Assembly (NCBI GenBank): GCA_019914945.1
Contig: CM034102.1
Span: 6,995,501-7,059,500 of the forward strand
Direction of reading: 5' to 3'
Source of the DNA: Typha latifolia
Taxonomy: Eukaryota > Streptophyta > Magnoliopsida > Poales > Typhaceae
DNA length: 64,000 nt
Below, piece by piece: positions 1 to 10,536 of this stretch (its first letter is position 1; each line of letters begins with the position of its first letter). The position numbers and the translations under genes are program-made. Below the pieces are notes generated by a model. It did no database searches and was not told where the DNA came from. It saw nothing but the letters and a program-made list of their open reading frames with translations.

Positions 1-5
1 CGCCA

Positions 6-935
6 TGATACGATTCGGACTTCATCAATGTTGTCTCGAGCATGGATTCACTTTAGGAGTGTATTTGTTTCTTGTTTTAATGTTTAATTTCTAAGAAAAT
101 AAGTTTTTTCTAAGTCGCGTTCGAACACGGGTGGAGTGAGTTCGAACGTGGTTGTGAACGGGTTGTAAGAGTGTGCATTGTGTGTTCGAACGCCCCGTTC
201 GAACGCACTGTGAACACTTGCATCGCGTTCGTAAATCCAAAGAAGTGAGAAACAGGCGCATTCGATCGCACGTTCGAACGCCTGCATCGCATTCGCAAAT
301 CCAAAGAAGAGCGAACCCGGTGCGTTCGAACGCGGTCAACGAAATTGTATTGTTTATGGTTAATTTTGAGTTGTTTGGTTAGCCTCTAAAAGGGATGTGG
401 ATGGCAACTAAAAGATTATTATTGAAGAATTGAGTTTTGCCTTGCCTCCTTTGTCTTCTTCGCTCTCGTTCTCTCAATCCCCGGCGACGCCGCTTCTAAC
501 CTCCCTCGACCGGCCAATCACCCTAGACCCTTAGGGCGGCCCTCTCCTCCCCCTTCTTCCAATCTATTCAACACTTGCCCTAACCCTTCCATCAACTATA
601 ACCCTTCCACCACCATCTTTCACCGGTACCACCCCATTAACGCCAGTCCTCCACCAACCAACCATCATCTAGGATCTCGTGCCTCCATCCACGGATCATG
701 ATCAAACTCCCTGACGTTCGTCCACTAATCGAACGATATCTTGAGATTTCCACATCCGATTCGCCTGAAACTTGATTTGTTGGAAAGCTCTTTTCTGGGG
801 CTACAACATATCCAAATTTCACATCGATCCGACGGCAGCATCTTTCAGGATCTTATTTCAAAGTTTCGTACCAGATCCAGTCCAAATTAGAGAATTGGAA
901 GAGATCGAACCTTAGTATAAGGGGAGATCGTATCA
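6..935 (+). repeat. 5' LTR of the gypsy element
   Basis: 930 bp, TG...CA ends, matched by 4458-5412. The first 330 bases hold a cluster of TTCGAA palindromes (around 119, 142, 184, 197, 274 and 325) in a CpG-rich context, unlike the AT-rich surroundings. The 3' LTR is 25 bp longer, mostly from two extra 12-bp GAACGCGGTTGT-like units near 4607-4640. The two LTRs also differ at many single bases, mostly transitions, so the insertion is old. Confidence 0.93.
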
Positions 936-939
936 AACT

Positions 940-951
940 TGGTATCAGAGC
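940..951 (+). promoter_or_regulatory. Primer-binding site (initiator tRNA-Met type)
   Basis: TGGTATCAGAGC lies four bases after the 5' LTR. This is the usual plant retrotransposon primer-binding site complementary to the 3' end of initiator methionine tRNA. Confidence 0.92.
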
Positions 952-977
952 TACCGTTTCTCGAACAAGCGCTTCCT

Positions 978-2330
978 ATGACGACCACCAGAGCCATGGC
1001 TACACGGCGAGAAGATGAAGAAGAGATTCTCCCATTAGAGGAGGGGGAAACGGTTGTGGGGACTTCCACCAGCGGAACCACCCGAGCTAATCGGAATACG
1101 GAAGAACCTAGTGTTCAAGCCGTGTTGGGGTCTCTATCCGAACAAATGGCCATCAACAACCAGATAATGATGGAGATGATGCGGGAATTACGGGAGACAA
1201 GGGAAGCCATGGCGAACAGGAACACACCATCGACCCCACGACACGAGTCCACACCCATGAACCCACCACCACCGGTTCAGCCTTTGCATCCACAAGAGCC
1301 GCTGCTGCCACCACCCTATGGGCAGAGACAAGCAAGGATGGGTACACCAGATCCAGTTGCAGGTGAACCCATCCGACGAGCGAACCACTATGGAGACCAC
1401 CTTGGAGATCAAGATCCGTGGGCGGGTCAATACGAAGGAACCACGGCGAGTTAATCAAAACCGAAGGAGGGATCATCAACCCTTCATGGTGCATCCTCCT
1501 ATGGTTAGACAAGGACTTGGACATGATCCGGAACGAGACAATGGCATCCGTGGACAAATCGCGCGTCTCGAATTTTCCAAGTTCAAAGGTGGCGATCCAA
1601 TCAATTGGTTGTATAGGGCGGAGCAATTCTTCGCATACCAAGGTACGGCGGAAGAATACAAGGTGACGCTTGCGAGCTTCCATCTTGAGGATGCGGCGCT
1701 TCATTGGTTTCGAGCAGCCAATGCCAATGAGGCTATCGATACTTGGGCTGAATTTTGTGTTGATATCACACGACGATTTGGAGCGTCGGGGTATAAAGAC
1801 TTTGATGCTCTCCTCTCAAAGACGGTGCAAAAGATTACGGTTGGGGCATACCAAAAAGAATTCGAGATGATAGGTAGCCGATGTCATCCACTAGGGGCGG
1901 ATCAGCAACTTCGCAGCACCTTCATCTCCGGGCTGCGGGGAGACATACAAGCCGATGTGAAGGCTTTAAGGCCTAGACTTTAAAGGAAGCCTTCGAAGAT
2001 GCGGTGCTTATGGAAGACAAACACAGGGCCATGAAGTTACATATGAAACAGAGTTGAACGAGCCAAGGAAGCCGCAATCAAGCTCAACCAACCATAGCGG
2101 CAGGAAATATCACCAGAGTACCAAGAATTGTTGCTGCAGTGGTACCTCCTCGAGTACCCTTGAAGCCATCCCAAGATGTGAAGTACGCACCTAGAGGTCC
2201 GGGACGAGCACTCACACCTGCTCAAGTGGAGGAACGAAGAGCCAAAGGCCTATGCTTCCGTTGTAATGAGAAGTTTGTACCCGGGCATCGCTGCGCTAAA
2301 CCGATGGGATCGGTGATGCTAATCGACGAA
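978..2330 (+). pseudogene. gag-like region of the gypsy element (broken)
   Basis: The reading starts at ATG 978 with an acidic/proline-rich N-terminus, then shifts frame near 1400-1450. From about 1560 to 1975 it reads as a retrotransposon gag core, with landmarks WLYRAEQFF, ALHWF and ITRRFG. A one-base loss near 1978 gives a stop at 1981-1983, and another in-frame stop lies at 2055-2057. A zinc-knuckle-like CFRC...GHRC motif is read at about 2254-2295. The order gag core then knuckle is that of plant Ty3/gypsy gag. It cannot make a full Gag protein as it stands. Confidence 0.85.
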
Positions 2331-2439
2331 TTGGAGGAGGCTACGGATGAGTTTGCAGCCAAAAATGAAGGTGTGGCTAGACATCAAGGAGAAGAAGCTG
2401 AGGAGCAACCCGTGGAGGACATGATAGCCAAAATCTCCC

Positions 2440-4430
2440 TCCACGCCTATTCGAGGACAGCTGCGCCAAAGACCTTGCGGGTGAACGGTATAGTCAAGAA
2501 AACCACGGTGAGAATCTTGATTGACACCGGGTCCACCCACAACTTCATTGACAAGAGGCTCCTTAGGAAGATTGGGCTCGAGTCGGAACCCACAGAAGGA
2601 TTTGACGTGACGATTGGAGATGGCACCACATTGATTTTATTTGTGGAGGTGTGGAATTGAAGGTGCAAGGCCAAACTTTCACATTGGACCTTTATCCGTT
2701 GGCCTTGCGAGGTGCCGACATTGTTTTGGGGACTCAATGGCTTCAAAGCTTGGGGCCAGTAACATTTGATTTCTCAAACCTCACACTGACATTTCAGAGA
2801 AATGGACGAAGGGTGCTGCTGGATGAAAATCAACCGCGGCAAGGGCCGACATTGCCACCACTTGTGGGCTTTCCTTGTGCAGGGGACCGAGCTCTACTAC
2901 TGCAAATGGCTGTTGCTGAACCAGAACATCCACCATCAAGGAAAATAGCCGCTGACATACAAGAGCTGCTGCAGGAGTTCTAGGATCTCTTTGAGGAACC
3001 CCGAGGACTGCCGCCAACCCGTCGGCACGACCATCGTATCCAGATCATTCCAGGGGCAGAACCGGCAAATGTCCGGCCCTATCGGTACCCGCATGTCCAG
3101 AAGGAAGAGATTAGTAGATTGGTGGTGGAAATGCTCGAGCAAGGGATTATTCAACCGAGTAGAAGTGCCTACTCGTCGCCGGTGCTGCTGGTTCGGAAGA
3201 AAGACGGGAGTTGGCAGTTTTGCGTCGACTACCGAGCCTTTAATGCCATTACCGTCAAGGATCGGTATCCAATACTAGTGATCGAGGAGTTGCTGGATGA
3301 ACTCACAGGGTCGACTTACTTCAGCAAACTTGACATAAGAGTGGGGTACCATCAAATCCGCATCGACCCGGAAGATGTGCACAAAACGGCGTTCCGAACT
3401 CACGATGGCCACTATGAGTTCCGAGTCATGCCGTTTGGGCTCACCAATGCACCGGCCACCTTCCAAGGGCTGATGAATAATCTTTTCCGCCCACTCTTGC
3501 GTTGGTCGTGCTCGTCTTCTTTGACGATATTCTAGTGTATAGCAGGAATTAGAGCAAGCACTTGCGGCATGTGCGAGAGATATTAAATATCTTGCAACAA
3601 AACCAGTTAAAAGACAAGATGAGCAAGTATCTTTGGGGAGAGCCACGAGTGGAGTACTTGGGGCACATAATCTCAGCAAGAGTGGAAGCCGATTCAAGCA
3701 AGATCAAGAATATGGTGTACTGGCCGATTCCTACTAATCAGCAGGAATTGAGGGGATTCCTTGGGTTGATGGGGTACTACCGGCGATTCGTTGCCAACTA
3801 CGGCAAAATTGCTGCCCGCTGACCTCCTTACTCAGAAAAGGAGGGTTTCAATGGACGGGCAAGGTGACGAAGGCCTTCGAAGCCTTGAAGACAGCTATGT
3901 CTATCGCTCCAGTTCTAGCACTACTGAATTTCAGCAAGCCCTTTGTGGTGGAATACGACGCTTCAGGTGAGGGCATTGGAGCAATTTTGATGCAAGAGGG
4001 TAGACACGTGGCATATATGAGCAAGGCATTGTCAAACCAATCGCGACAACTATCCACCTACAAGCGCGAAATGCTAGCGATTATCCACGCCGTCACCAAA
4101 TGGCGACCATGCTTGATTGGCCAACGGTTTACTATCCGCACTGACCAGCGTAGCTTACCCTACTTCATGGAGCAATGTGTGCACACCCCAGCCCAACAAT
4201 GGTGGGTCACGAAACTCCTTGGGTATGATTACAAATTAGTCTACAAAAAGGGGATCGAGAATCGAGCGACCGATGCCCTTTCGCGCCAACTGGACACAAG
4301 TGAGCTTGCCTCTTTTTCAGCACCAACATTTTCTCTATTTTCAGATATGTGGGGAACCAATGCAAAAGATCATACCATGGAGGAGTTGGAGTCAGAGATC
4401 AAAGATCGCTTCCCAAATTTCAAACCTTGA
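2440..4430 (+). pseudogene. pol-like region: protease, reverse transcriptase, RNase H; no integrase
   Basis: An aspartic-protease DTGS motif is read at about 2523-2534; a frameshift follows near 2640. A TAG at 2981-2983 interrupts the linker. The RT fingers/palm follow (about 3119-3500; landmarks [22 protein letters not shown]). The catalytic FFDD motif is read at 3517-3528 only after a frameshift near 3505. A TAG near 3550 and another shift near 3820 follow. RNase H (3864-4300) keeps its acidic residues (YDAS, REMLAI, RTDQ, ATDALSR). The frame ends at 4428-4430, about 130 bases after RNase H, so integrase is absent, presumably by internal deletion near 4310-4400. Confidence 0.88.
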
Positions 4431-4439
4431 GGACAAGGT

Positions 4440-4457
4440 TGCGGAAGCGTGGTGGAT
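4440..4457 (+). promoter_or_regulatory. Polypurine-tract region before the 3' LTR
   Basis: A purine-rich stretch (GCGGAAGC then GTGGTGGA) abuts the 3' LTR start at 4458. It is interrupted by pyrimidines, so the tract is degenerate. Assigned mainly by position. Confidence 0.6.
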
Positions 4458-5412
4458 TGATACGATTCGGATCTCACCGATGTTGTCTCGAGTATGGATT
4501 CACTTTAGGAGTGTCTTTGTTTCTTATTTTAATGTTTAATTTCCAAGAAAATAAGTTTTCTGTAAATCGCGTTCGAATGCGAGTGGAATGAGTTCGAACG
4601 CGGTTGTGAACGTAGTTGTGAACGCGGTTGTGAACGGGTTGTGAGAGTGTGCATTGTGCGTTCGAACGCCCCGTTCGAACGCACTGTGAACGCCTGCATT
4701 GTGTTCGCAAATCCAGAGAAGTGGGAAACAGGCGTGTTCGATCGCGCGTTCGAACGCCTGCATCGCGTTCGCAAATCCAGAGAAGAGTGAACCCGGTGCA
4801 TTTGAACGCGGTCGGCGAAATTATATTGTTTATGGTCAATTTTGAGTTGTTTGATTAGCCTCTAAAAGGGATGTGGATGGCAACCAAAAGATTATTATTG
4901 AAGAATTGAGTTTTGCCTTGCCTCCTTCGTCTTCTTCGCTCTCGTTCTCTCAATCCCCGGCGACGCCGCTTCTAACCTCCCTCAACCGGCCAATCACCCT
5001 AGACCCTTAGGAGCGGCCCTCTCCTCCCCCTTCTTCCAATCTATCCAACACTTATCCTAACCCTTCCATCAACCATAACCCTTCCACCACCATCTTTCAC
5101 CGGTACCACCCCATTAACGCCGGTCGTCCACCAACCAACCATCATCTAGTATCTCATGCCTCCATCCACGGATCCTGATCAAACCCCCTGAAGTTCGTCC
5201 ACTAATCGGACGATATCTTGAGATCCCCACATCCGATTCGTCTGAAACTTGATTTGTTGGAAAGCTCTTTTCTGGGGCTACAACATATTCAAATTTCAAA
5301 TCGATCCGACGGCGGCATCTTTCGGGATCTTATTTCAAAGTTCCGTACCAGATCCAGTCCAGATCAGAGAATTGGAAGAGATCGAACCTTAGCCTAAGGG
5401 GAGATCGTATCA
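4458..5412 (+). repeat. 3' LTR of the gypsy element
   Basis: 955 bp, direct repeat of 6-935 with the same terminal 9-mers. It contains an expanded run of 12-bp GTTGTGAACGCG-like units (about 4597-4640) absent from the 5' copy, and one inserted base near 5011. Confidence 0.93.
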
Positions 5413-6054
5413 CACCAACCCCCATTGAAGCCGTTACAGAAATCACACCATGTGTGCTTCCACTGTAGAGGTGAAAACGGGTCGATTTAACTCCAACGAA
5501 ACCTATTACCCAATTCAACCCAGATCAGATTTAGGTAAAAAAAATCTACTCGACTCAGATACAAGTAAGTCTTTTGCAAATAACCCCGTAATATACCCTT
5601 ACACTTAACAATTAATCCTCTTCATCCTTCTTTACTGCCGGCGCTCTCGATTTTAGCTCAAATTGCAAGATTGTCGTTAGTTGCAAGGGGAGATTTAACA
5701 AGTATGGTAGCTGAGCCTAGGATGAGAATAGTGGAAATCAAGTAGATTTCTTCTATGAGCAGCCTGGTTGTTCCTATGGCGATGTTGACAAGCTCCAATG
5801 GTTGGACGGTTGCAATTGTTTGATGGTGGCCACTTTATTCCCAAGAACTGACAACTGAATTTGAATTTGAATTTGTTTCCAAGATGGGTGACACCTTCTC
5901 TGATTGTGTAGTCTTGAATTTGAAAAAAGTCAAGTACCTATCCCAACCGATGAATCATTTCTCTAGCACACTACCCTTGCTTCCCTCTTTCCTCTCGATT
6001 TAATCTCACAGCAAGAACACCCTTGGATCATTATTGAAGTAAACATTAACCATC
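5413..6054. other. Gap between gypsy element and hAT relic
   Basis: No gene is seen. A stretch around 5470-5550 begins with GTGAAAACGGGTCG and resembles the end of the GGGGTGAAAAC-type hAT MITE found intact at 50186-50772, but the other end was not found. Confidence 0.4.
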
Positions 6055-6147
6055 TAATATGGGGCAGCAGTTCTACTTTTAGGACTCCTAATGTTACTGC
6101 ATAGTATGAAAATATTAGACTAATAGATACAGATCTTTAGAAAAAAA

Positions 6148-7640
6148 ATGGGTTGTACACATACTGCTATCAAGACAGTTCTCAAAAAAATTAAAAATAT
6201 AAAGAAGCATATTAGTAGAGCAATCTCTAAATTTTTCTACAACCATATTTCTTTCAATGTAGCTAATAATTCTTATTATCACATTACGGTGGATGTTATA
6301 CAATCAGTAGGATCTAGTATTCCTCCCAGTTCAAATGATAATGCTCTACTAAATATCTTAAGTCAGAGGTAGATGAGCTTCACACTTGCATTGAGACATT
6401 TAAATGGTATTATAATAAATTTGGTTGTACACTGCTATGTAATGAGTAACTACATAAAATAAAAGAAATATAATTGATTTCTTAATATCCTCGGGCATAG
6501 GAATAATATTTCTAAAGTCTGTGGATGTTATTGCTCATTTTGAAAGCGCTGATTATATTTGTCAGTTGATGAATATGATGGTAGACGAAATAAGTAAAAA
6601 AAAGAGTAGTTACTAACAATTGAGCAAATTATAAGATTACTAGAGAATTACTTACGCTAAAGAGACACTTATATTAGACATCATATGATGTGCATTGAAT
6701 TAACCTCATGTTAGAAGATATTGCCAAAGAACCTAAAATTGACATAGTCATACATGAAGGTCAAATTGACAAATTTTGTATATAATCATGGTTGAATTCT
6801 TAATTTACTTAAATAGATAATTAGTATTAGGGAGATCATCTGACCAGGCCTCGTTATATTTGTCACTTAGTTTTTAGCATTAAAGAGTATCATGCGTTAC
6901 AAGAATAATATGATGTGAATGTTTATATCACAGGAATGATCTACAAAAATTAAGAATATGAAATCTAAATAACAAAGTTTGGATAAAACTTTGAAAAACA
7001 TGATTCTTAGAAATGCATTTTAGGATAGTATTACGATTATCACTATAGTATTTGAGCATCTTATTAAGGTATTACGACTTTTACATGATAATTTCTTAAT
7101 CCAAGATTTCGATTCTGTACGAATATCAATAATTATACTGAAGACTTGTTAGGAGTTAGGAAGGTAATCAGCAAACTAGAGCGCAACATTCATAAATAAA
7201 TTCTTTGCAATGAAAAAGTGAGTTATAGTTCAATTAAATAATTTTAATATTTTTTGTTTCAAATTTTAACTTTCAACATAATCAGTTTCTTATAAAATGT
7301 ATCCAATAATATATTTTCAAATGGAGATATATAAATTAAAAACTAAGTAATCTAATACTGCTAAAATTGTTGCAGCTATTTCTCATAATAGTCCAGCTAA
7401 ATAGTGGTCTATTTATGGATGGAATGAGGCACCAAATTTGACACCAATAGTAAAGATATTAAATCAAACTGTATCTTCATCATAGTGTGAAATAAATTAG
7501 ACTACCCTCACTTTAATCATAACCAAAACATGCAACTGATTGACAACAAAAAGATTGGAGAAACTAGTTTTCTATCATTATAATATGAGATTGATAGAGA
7601 AAAATTTAAGAATGAAGGCAAAAATAATCAGCTAATTGAT
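6148..7640 (+). pseudogene. hAT-family transposase remnant (DUF659 and hAT dimerisation regions)
   Basis: The first open stretch (6148-6372) reads KFFYNHISFNVANNSYYH, the start of the DUF659 region typical of BED-type hAT transposases. Around 6665-6720 the words read as a decayed DUF659 C-terminus. At about 7393-7640 a decayed hAT dimerisation region is visible (WWSIYG-like, TPI-like and LNQTVSSS-like words, then the CERN/YNxRL area). Stops and frameshifts occur throughout. The copy at 16463-17900 is parallel and confirms the reading. Confidence 0.78.
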
Positions 7641-7833
7641 TTAAATTAAGTTTTTTTATGAAGAGAACCTCTTAACTCCATGGATCAAAGAAGTGGATCA
7701 CAAATTATTAGATAATAGATATTACCTATTGTTAGATAAGGTATTAGGGGAGACCACAATAAGGGCAGAATCTTACTGATCCTGATGATACACCTAGTGG
7801 TGAGATGTCCCTTTTACATTTACTGAGGGAAGT

Positions 7834-8657
7834 TGTAACAATTACCTTCCTAACTGCACGATCTCTACGAGTCCAAAATCCAAAAACAAAACTGAATTCC
7901 AACTCACATAGAGAAAGTTAAGATTACCGCGGATCTTCAAAGTTAAGAGTGAACTAGAGATCCAATAGTTGGATGGTACAATACGTTTGGGATTGAGATA
8001 GATTCAAGATGGAAAAAGAATCTATTGGACTGTATCGTGGAAAGAGGAGGTCGAAGAGGCGTGGTGGTGAACGACCTAGGGTTATGGCACGGTGGTGGAG
8101 ATGGCAATAGTGGAAATCGATGAAATCGGTTGCGAAGAGATAGAGAAGAAGTAGGGTCATTCCTTTAAGTCAAGGGATATGGCTAGACGAAGAGGAAGGC
8201 AGCAATGAAGATCCTAGATGGTGGCTAGAGTTCCAAAGCTTGGAGGTAGTTGAACATGGAGGAAGGAGACGAGCTTGCAAATTAATTTTAATAATCCAAG
8301 ATGATTATCCAAGTGCACACCACATCTATTTATAGTTGGTTCCTTGACTTGACTAGACTTGGCAATAAGATCGAACATGCTCAAATCTTATTGCCTAACA
8401 TAAGAAAAAACACTTAATTAAAACTCCTAAACTAGGGTTCCTCGCAATTGAGTATTCGAGGTCGTTCGAATGCCTAATTTATTTTCTGGCTGTCTAGTAA
8501 ATGCGTTCGAGCAGCCTTGAGAGCGTACGAATGCCTAATTAATCTTCTAATCTCGTTTGAATGGCCTTGAGGGCGTTCGAACGCCCCATCCTAAGATTTG
8601 CTCCTTTGACTGACTAGAACTTTTATTTTTTCTGCAAACTATTAGCCAACTGTTACA
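7834..8657. mobile_element. Solo LTR with perfect 5-bp duplication
   Basis: 824 bp beginning TGTAACA and ending TGTTACA, flanked by GAAGT on both sides (7829-7833 and 8658-8662). Joining the flanks restores a continuous hAT C-terminal tail. No internal region or second LTR is present, so it is a solo LTR left by recombination. A TATA-like CTATTTATAG at about 8328 suggests plus orientation, but this is not certain. The segment 8460-8600 repeats a GCGTTCGAACGCC-like motif also found in the gypsy LTR. Confidence 0.85.
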
Positions 8658-9251
8658 GAAGTCAATGAGGTATAGGAATTGAATACAGAGAACCTGAGGA
8701 TGTATATACGTATCAGCAATGTAGTCATTAGAATGTTACTCCCTATAATTATGGTACATCGAGTATTTATTATTTGGAATCATCACGAGATCCATTTGTT
8801 GGCTATTATCTTCAGTATCCTCAGACATAAAATCCATATGGTGAATATTATCTTTTTTAGGTACAACAAGATCCATATGATATAACTAATATAATACAAT
8901 CACTTTTTGCAGCACTGAACCCTAGACATCAAAATTTATAAAATTATGGTGATTATGTTGATAAAGACCAAAGGAATTTACGAGAACCAACATCGGTATT
9001 CATCAAAGTTTTAACTTTTGAGTAAGTTAATATATTTTTTAAAGTTTTTAGGCTTTTTATGAAGAGTATTCTATTTCCTTATTTTCTTGTCATTTTTTCT
9101 AAATTTCTAGAAATTGTTTTGTATTTTTAAATAATATTTAAAATTTTATGTAATTAAAAAATAGTTTGATCTGATATAAGCGGCCGATATGTATCATTTT
9201 TCTAGAACCAATTCAGATTCAGATTCCGAGTTTTAGAACCTTGAAATTACG

Positions 9252-10443
9252 ATTCTCTCTGTCTAATGGTATTCTCTATGTAATTACATTCTTCGTGCAA
9301 TGTTATACTCCATGAAATGTTATTCTTTGTGAATCTAGCAGAACATTTGTAATGCGTAGGTAGGACTTTTGAAATAGTTCCAGGCTAGATCGAAAATATC
9401 TATAGTAACTCGAGTCTACCTTAAAGTCTAGAGAACAAATCTATTCCTAATCATATAGTGATCCATTTAGGTGATTCTAGAGAATTTAGGGAACAATCCC
9501 ATACTAGCTAAAAATTTTTCGTAAAGTGACTCTAATATCTACCAACGGTTAGGAAAAAAGTGGGTGCGAGTACATCCTGATAATCCTAACAGTATCAGCT
9601 ATAAGGAAAAGACCTAAGCACCATTTACAGTTAAAGTGGATCCACGAATATAGACTCAAAATGAGAAATATGATATTTATTTGAGATGAGAAATCTTGCA
9701 TAATGAGACTTGAGTATATCATCAGTTTGTTACTCAAATTATTATTACTTAGTGCTTTATTATACATTGTTGAGTATTGGATTTTAAAAACATGCTTTAC
9801 AGATTATAGTTTTTAGATTGCTTTTGGATGGATTCACCCATTGAGCTAAAGTTATTAGCTCATAAAACTCTCTTATCAAATTTTCGATGTTGATTTGCAT
9901 GGTGAATGAATATGATGCACCAGGATCCAATTTACCTCGACTTGGATTTGATTTCCTTTTAGTCCCATTAATTGTTTTTAGTATTATATTGAAAGTCGTT
10001 GGTGTTGTCAAAATTTGAACCTCTTTTATTACCTTAAAAGTTTTTATCTAATTGAGTTGTATTAATTTATATTGAGTTCTTCTATATAGTGGATTTTTGA
10101 AAGTCAATATTAAAACCTTCACTAATCTAAATTCTATTGGAGTATACAACCAATCATGATTCTAATTTCAAATGTTAATCAACATGGTGAATGGATATGA
10201 TGTACCAGGACCTTTTTATCTCCACCTAGGATTTGGTTTCCCTCTAGCCACATTATTTGTTTTTAGTATTATTTTGAAAGTTATTAGTTGTCTAACTTTG
10301 AACCTCTTTATTACCTAAGGAGTTTTTATCTAATTGAGTTAATTTATATTGAGATCTTTTATATTATGGATTTTGGAAAAACATTAAGACTTTCGTGTAT
10401 CTCGAGTACATGGGTGGTCATTATTCTAATTTCAGCTTGTGAC
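9252..10443 (+). repeat. LTR remnant, 3' part, same family as 14456-16436
   Basis: Much of this stretch follows 15290-16436 in order: CTAGATCGAAAA-type words, an AACGGTTAG word, TGGATCCACG, a GATGCACCAGGA word and a TTGTGACA end at 10443. A block of about 280 bp is duplicated inside it (9887-10100 and 10165-10360, each with GATTTGGTTTCC-like words). Its 5' part is missing; the hAT end at 9243 abuts it, consistent with that element having landed in this LTR. Confidence 0.65.
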
Positions 10444-10536
10444 ATATCAAAGAAAACAAATGCATAATTTTCTCTATGACAAAATAGTTTGAGCATTTTC
10501 TCTGAGATTCACAAAAATCTAAACCAAAAGTAAAAA

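Larger units (their letters stand above)
6..5412 (+). mobile_element. Ty3/gypsy LTR retrotransposon, two LTRs, decayed, integrase missing
   Basis: Two direct repeats (6-935 and 4458-5412) flank a gag-protease-RT-RNase H region. Both LTRs begin TGATACGAT and end ATCGTATCA, a 9-bp inverted terminus with the usual TG...CA ends. The flanking 5-mers are CGCCA (1-5) and CACCA (5413-5417), a target-site duplication with one C/T-type change at a CpG. A primer-binding site and a purine-rich stretch sit where expected. The internal region is only about 3.5 kb: RNase H runs almost directly into the 3' end and no integrase zinc finger, DDE core or chromodomain is seen. Several frameshifts and stops make the element non-coding. 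Gene order up to RNase H is that of Ty3/gypsy. Confidence 0.95.
6055..9243 (+). mobile_element. hAT transposon relic 1 (5' end lost), hosting a solo LTR
   Basis: Sequence from about 6055 parallels the second relic (14427-14470 and 16437-18106), including a shared stretch leading into the transposase block. The 3' side carries a Tyr/Gln/Pro-rich C-terminal tail (about 8665-8940), then an AT-rich block with a CGGCCGATAT subterminal motif shared by many elements here, and ends in GAACCTTG at 9243. That matches the CAAGGTTC termini of the intact derivative at 10537-11802. The LTR relic that follows suggests this element inserted into it. A solo LTR (7834-8657) interrupts the coding part. The 5' terminus was not found. 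Confidence 0.75.

Noticed and set aside
84..382. Overlapping open frames on both strands with Arg/Asn/Phe-rich repeats
   Set aside because: They lie in the gypsy LTR and are produced by its TTCGAA repeats, which stay open in several frames. The same appears in the 3' LTR at 4474-4858.
1153..1704. 183-codon minus-strand open frame
   Set aside because: Antisense shadow of the gag region, which has clear domain words on the plus strand.
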